Part shown: piece after piece, positions 60,219-64,000 of the stretch
Numbering within the stretch: the stretch's first letter is position 1
Layout: each line of letters starts with the position of its first letter
Source of the DNA: Candidatus Methylophosphatis roskildensis
GTDB lineage: Bacteria; Pseudomonadota; Gammaproteobacteria; Burkholderiales; Rhodocyclaceae
Assembly (NCBI GenBank): GCA_016708905.1
Contig: JADJEV010000003.1
Coordinates: forward strand, 1,364,001-1,428,000
Direction: 5' to 3'
DNA: 64,000 nucleotides
Notes under the pieces: generated by a model
Seen by the model: only the letters and a program-made list of their open reading frames with translations
Database searches by the model: none
Told to the model about the DNA's origin: nothing
Made by a program: the position numbers and the translations under genes

Positions 60219-62141
60219 ATGACGATATTCAGTGCGTACCAGTCCCGCTACGACGCCGGCAAGGAAGAGCAGATGTCGATCAAGGAGTATCTCGATATCT
60301 GCAAATCCGATCGCTCCGCTTACGCCACTGCCGCGGAACGCATGCTGATGGCAATGGGGGAAGCGGAACTGGTCGATACGCGGCTCGAGCCGCGCCTGTC
60401 CCGAATGTTTTCGAACAAGATCATCAAGATATATCCTGCTTTCCGCGAATTCTATGGCATGGAAGAAGTGATCGAGAACATCGTCTCGTATTTCCGACAT
60501 GCCGCACAAGGCTTGGAGGAAAAGAAGCAGATTCTCTACTTGCTGGGTCCTGTGGGCGGCGGCAAGTCTTCCCTCGCCGAGAAGCTCAAGTCGTTGATGG
60601 AAAAGGTTCCGTTTTACGCACTCAAGGATTCGCCGGTTCACGAATCCCCGCTTGGCCTGTTCAACGCAATCGAGGACGGGGGGATTCTAGAGCAGGACTA
60701 TGGCATTCCGCGGCGCTACCTCGGCAACATCATGTCGCCCTGGGCAGTGAAACGCCTGGACGAGTTCGGCGGCGACATTACCAAATTCAAGGTCGTCAAG
60801 CGCACGCCGTCCGTCCTGCAACAGATCGCTGTTTCCAAGACCGAGCCGGGCGATGAAAATAACCAGGACATCTCGTCGCTGGTCGGCAAGATCGATATCC
60901 GCAAGCTCGAACAGTATTCACAGGACGACCCGGACGCCTATAGTTTTTCCGGCGGTCTCTGTCTGGCCAACCGCGGCCTGCTCGAATTCGTCGAGATGTT
61001 CAAGGCGCCGATAAAGGTTCTGCACCCATTGCTCACCGCGACGCAGGAGGGAAACTACAAGGGGACAGAGGGCTTTGGGGCAATCCCGTTCGATGGCGTC
61101 GTTCTCGCCCACTCGAACGAATCGGAATGGCTGGCCTTCCGCAACAACCGGAACAACGAAGCCTTCCTCGACCGCATCTACATCGTCAAGGTACCCTATT
61201 GCACGCGCGTTGCTGAAGAGATCAAGATCTACCAGAAGCTCGTCAGCAACAGCTCGTTGGAGGACGCGCCCTGCGCCCCGGATACGTTGCGAATGATGGC
61301 GCAGTTCGCGGTGCTGTCGCGCATCAAGGAACCGGAGAATTCAAGCATCTTCTCGAAGATGCGCATATATGATGGCGAGAATCTCAAGGACACCGATCCC
61401 AAGGCGAAGTCGTACCAGGAATACCGCGACTACGCCGGCGTCGACGAAGGAATGACCGGCCTATCGACCCGCTTCGCCTTCAAGACGCTGTCCAAGGTCT
61501 TCAACTTCGACCACCGCGAAGTTGCCGCCAATCCGGTGCATCTGATGTACGTGCTCGAGCAGCAGATCGAGCAGGAGCAGTTCCAGCCCGAGATCGAGCA
61601 GAAGTACATGGGCTTCATCAAGGAGTACCTCGCGCCGCGTTACGCCGAATTCATCGGCAAGGAGATCCAGACCGCCTACCTCGAGTCCTACTCGGAGTAT
61701 GGCCAGAACATCTTCGACCGCTACGTGACTTATGCCGACTTCTGGATTCAGGACCAGGAATACCGCGATCCGAACACCGGCGAAATCCTTGACCGCAATG
61801 CGCTCAACGATGAACTGGAAAAGATCGAGAAGCCGGCCGGCATCAGCAACCCGAAGGACTTCCGCAACGAGGTGGTCAACTTTGTCCTGCGCGCGCGCGC
61901 CAAGAATGACGGCAAGAATCCGTCCTGGACCTCCTACGAAAAGCTGCGCGCGGTAATCGAGAAGAAGATGTTCTCGAACACCGAGGAGCTGTTGCCGGTG
62001 ATCTCGTTCAACGCCAAGGCCAGCGGCGACGAGCAGAAGAAGCACGCCGACTTCGTCAATCGCATGATGGCCAAGGGCTACACGGAAAAACAGGTTCGCC
62101 TGCTTTCCGAATGGTACCTGCGCGTGCGCAAGTCGTCGTAA
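60219..62141 (+). CDS. prkA: PrkA-type serine protein kinase (AAA+ family)
   Basis: The 640-aa cytoplasmic protein starts at MTIFSAYQSRYDAGKEEQMS after GGAGG. The N-terminal AAA+ domain has Walker A LLGPVGGGKSSLAEKLKSLM near residue 110, and the C-terminal PrkA domain runs through the RMMAKGYTEKQVRLLSEWYL end. Family members (YeaG in E. coli) respond to nutrient and nitrogen stress. It is first in a prkA-yeaH-spoVR operon; the three proteins are widely co-inherited and probably act together. Confidence 0.95.
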   Translation: MTIFSAYQSRYDAGKEEQMSIKEYLDICKSDRSAYATAAERMLMAMGEAELVDTRLEPRLSRMFSNKIIKIYPAFREFYGMEEVIENIVSYFRHAAQGLEEKKQILYLLGPVGGGKSSLAEKLKSLMEKVPFYALKDSPVHESPLGLFNAIEDGGILEQDYGIPRRYLGNIMSPWAVKRLDEFGGDITKFKVVKRTPSVLQQIAVSKTEPGDENNQDISSLVGKIDIRKLEQYSQDDPDAYSFSGGLCLANRGLLEFVEMFKAPIKVLHPLLTATQEGNYKGTEGFGAIPFDGVVLAHSNESEWLAFRNNRNNEAFLDRIYIVKVPYCTRVAEEIKIYQKLVSNSSLEDAPCAPDTLRMMAQFAVLSRIKEPENSSIFSKMRIYDGENLKDTDPKAKSYQEYRDYAGVDEGMTGLSTRFAFKTLSKVFNFDHREVAANPVHLMYVLEQQIEQEQFQPEIEQKYMGFIKEYLAPRYAEFIGKEIQTAYLESYSEYGQNIFDRYVTYADFWIQDQEYRDPNTGEILDRNALNDELEKIEKPAGISNPKDFRNEVVNFVLRARAKNDGKNPSWTSYEKLRAVIEKKMFSNTEELLPVISFNAKASGDEQKKHADFVNRMMAKGYTEKQVRLLSEWYLRVRKSS

Positions 62142-62153
62142 GCAGGAGCCTCC

Positions 62154-63416
62154 GTGTTTCGCATCATCGACAGACGGTTCGACAGCAAGAACAAGAGCGC
62201 AGTCAACCGCCAGCGATTTTTCCGCCGGTTCAAGGGGCAGATTCGCAAGGCAGTGTCCGACGCGATCTCTGGCCGCAGCATCACGGACATCGACAACGGC
62301 GAGAGCATCTCGATCCCGTCGAAGGATCTGTCGGAACCCCAGTTTGGCCACGCACGCGAGGGCGAGTGGGAAACCATTTATTCCGGCAACGACCAGTATG
62401 CGGCCGGCGACGAGGTGCCGCGCCCAATGGGCGGTGGCCAAGGCCGCGGCAAGGGCGCATCGAATGAGGGCGAGTCGGAAGACGACTTCGTTTTTCAGCT
62501 CTCGCGCGAGGAGTTTCTCAACATCTTCTTCGACGACCTCGCCCTGCCCAACCTGGTCAAAACCCAGCTCGCGCGGCTGGTCGAAAACAAGTCGGTGCGG
62601 GCGGGCTTCACATCGGAGGGAGTACCGGCCAACATCAATGTCGTTCGCTCGCTGCGTGGCGCGCTGGGGCGCCGGCTCGCGCTTGGTGGCCCCTACCGGG
62701 AGGAGATACGTCAACTGGAGGATGAGATCGACGAACTGCGCAAGACGCTTGCCGACGACGATCCGGAGATCAGGACACGCTGGGAACGAATCGAGCGACT
62801 GCGTTCCAAGATCGACAACATCCCCTGGATAGACAGCTTCGATCTTCGCTACAACAATCGTGTCAAGATTCCCGTACCTTCGACGTCCGCGGTGATGTTT
62901 TGCGTGATGGACGTATCCGGCTCGATGGACGAGGAAAAGAAGCAGATCTCCAAGCGCTTCTTCATGCTGCTCTACCTGTTCCTCAAGCGTACCTACGAGC
63001 ACATCGAGCTGGTTTTCATCCGCCACCATACCGTGGCGCAGGAAGTCGACGAGAACGAGTTCTTCCACTCGCGCGAATCCGGCGGAACGGTCGTCTCCAG
63101 CGCGCTCGAACTGATGCGCGACATCGTCAGCGAGCGTTACGCCAACGGCATGTGGAACATCTACGGTGCGCAGGCATCGGACGGCGACAACTGGGAGAAC
63201 GACTCGCCCGCCTGCCGCCAGATTCTCGCCGAGCACATCATGCCGTTCGTCCAGTACTTCGCCTATATCGAGATCACGACGGGCGAAGCGCAGAACCTGT
63301 GGCGCGAGTACCTCGGCGTCAAGGAGTCCTGCAAGAACTTCGCCATGCAGCGCATCGAGGGCATTACCGACATCTATCCCGTGTTCCGGGAATTGTTCAA
63401 GAAGAAGCTCGCATGA
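62154..63416 (+). CDS. yeaH: DUF444 family protein YeaH
   Basis: The 420-aa protein starts at GTG (MFRIIDRRFDSKNKSAVNRQRFFRRFKGQI) behind GGAGCC, 12 bp after prkA. It has a Gly-rich segment around residue 95 (GGGQGRGKGASNEGES). Its C-terminal half resembles a von Willebrand A domain with the metal-site motif DVSGSMDE and IRHHTVAQEVDENEFF. The function is not established; E. coli YeaH acts with YeaG in stress. It overlaps spoVR by 4 bp. Confidence 0.94.
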   Translation: MFRIIDRRFDSKNKSAVNRQRFFRRFKGQIRKAVSDAISGRSITDIDNGESISIPSKDLSEPQFGHAREGEWETIYSGNDQYAAGDEVPRPMGGGQGRGKGASNEGESEDDFVFQLSREEFLNIFFDDLALPNLVKTQLARLVENKSVRAGFTSEGVPANINVVRSLRGALGRRLALGGPYREEIRQLEDEIDELRKTLADDDPEIRTRWERIERLRSKIDNIPWIDSFDLRYNNRVKIPVPSTSAVMFCVMDVSGSMDEEKKQISKRFFMLLYLFLKRTYEHIELVFIRHHTVAQEVDENEFFHSRESGGTVVSSALELMRDIVSERYANGMWNIYGAQASDGDNWENDSPACRQILAEHIMPFVQYFAYIEITTGEAQNLWREYLGVKESCKNFAMQRIEGITDIYPVFRELFKKKLA

Positions 63417-64000
63417 ATGACAGGCTAGTGCCGCTACCCGCGGCCTCCGAATGGACTTTCGAACTGCTCGACCGCTACCACGCGGAAATTGCGCGTGTCG
63501 CCGAAGAGTACGGCCTCGACACCTACGCCAACCAGATCGAGATCATCACCTCCGAGCAGATGATGGATGCCTACGCCTCGGTCGGCATGCCGGTCAACTA
63601 CCACCACTGGTCCTTCGGCAAGCACTTCCTGTCGACCGAGAAGGGCTACGCGCGCGGGCAGATGGGTCTGGCCTACGAGATCGTCATCAATTCCGATCCG
63701 TGCATTTCCTACCTGATGGAAGAGAACACGATGACCATGCAGGCTCTGGTCATCGCACATGCGGCCTACGGGCACAACTCGTTCTTCAAGGGCAACTACC
63801 TTTTTCGCACCTGGACCAACGCCGACGCGATCATCGACTATTTCCTGTTCGCCCGAAACTACGTTGCCGAGTGCGAAGAGCGCCATGGCGAAGAAGAGGT
63901 CGAACTCCTGCTCGACTCCTGCCATGCGCTGATGAACGTCGGCGTCGACCGGTACAAGCGGCCCCCCAAGCTCTCGCTGTTCAAGGAGATGCAGCGCCAG
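63413..64000 (+). CDS. SpoVR family protein (partial, 3' end outside window)
   Basis: The ATG at 63413 overlaps the yeaH stop (ATGA). The first 196 codons, MNDRLVPLPAASEWTFELLDRYHAEIARVAEEYGLD..., continue into SEQMMDAYASVGMPVNYHHWSFGK and VINSDPCISYLMEENTM, typical of SpoVR/YcgB. GHNSFFKGNYLFRTWT is also conserved. The family name comes from Bacillus spore cortex formation; the role in Gram-negatives is not known but the link to PrkA and YeaH is strong. The 3' part lies beyond the window. Confidence 0.93.
   Translation, partial: MNDRLVPLPAASEWTFELLDRYHAEIARVAEEYGLDTYANQIEIITSEQMMDAYASVGMPVNYHHWSFGKHFLSTEKGYARGQMGLAYEIVINSDPCISYLMEENTMTMQALVIAHAAYGHNSFFKGNYLFRTWTNADAIIDYFLFARNYVAECEERHGEEEVELLLDSCHALMNVGVDRYKRPPKLSLFKEMQRQ

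Noticed and set aside
61461..63236. 591-codon minus-strand frame opposite prkA and yeaH
   Set aside because: Leu/Val/Asp/Gly-rich antisense shadow spanning two real genes; no domain features.

Overview
The window is a GC-rich chromosomal segment of a betaproteobacterium. I infer a Rhodocyclaceae-type organism (Azoarcus/Accumulibacter/Propionivibrio neighbourhood) from four things: the gene orders exbB-exbD-lpxK-kdsB-adk and tig-clpP-clpX-lon-hupB-tRNA-Val-ppiD, a membrane pyrophosphatase next to a PPi-type phosphofructokinase, a biotin-dependent Na+-pump decarboxylase, and an NAD-type isocitrate dehydrogenase. The genus is not proven. Almost everything is housekeeping. I see no prophage, insertion sequence, CRISPR array or rRNA.

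Layout. 1-5.0 kb: edge-truncated CPA2 cation/proton antiporter, P-type cation ATPase, tandem universal stress protein, FmdB-type zinc ribbon. 5.4-8.7 kb: arginine operon argD-argF-argG. 9-13.4 kb: orphan ParA-like ATPase, small proteins, rpsT, murJ, PEBP. 13.6-21.4 kb: long minus-strand run exbB-exbD-lpxK-trm112-kdsB-adk-pfp followed by hppA (lipid A/Kdo supply plus pyrophosphate energetics). 21.8-23.8 kb: xseA and sodB. 24.1-30.0 kb: six-gene plus-strand operon of a LolA-like protein, two FtsX-type permeases, a LolD-like ATPase, an outer-membrane barrel and a cytochrome c'-like protein. 30.0-32.5 kb: Ser/Thr kinase-HDOD-GAF regulator split by a frameshift. 32.9-36.5 kb: Na+-translocating acyl-CoA decarboxylase (carboxyltransferase, small membrane subunit, biotin carrier, beta subunit). 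36.7-39.9 kb: translationally coupled methyltransferase-rnhA-dnaQ-(67-codon ORF)-icd. 39.9-43.3 kb: gloB, PleD-like diguanylate cyclase, mltD. 43.3-50.2 kb: yejABEF-type peptide importer. 50.3-59.6 kb: fabI, ppiD, tRNA-Val, hupB, lon, clpX, clpP, tig. 60.2-64 kb: prkA-yeaH-spoVR stress module, cut by the window end.

Points most worth a second look: an H+-pyrophosphatase with a C-terminal OmpA-like domain beside a PPi-type PFK; a LolCDE-like export operon with its own barrel and c-type cytochrome; a dispersed palindromic repeat family with four intergenic copies; a perfect inverted pair of DnaA boxes between exbB and xseA; the frameshifted kinase; a P-type ATPase whose conserved N-terminus has no ATG/GTG/TTG start; and a 67-codon ORF locked between dnaQ and icd by overlapping stop/start codons.
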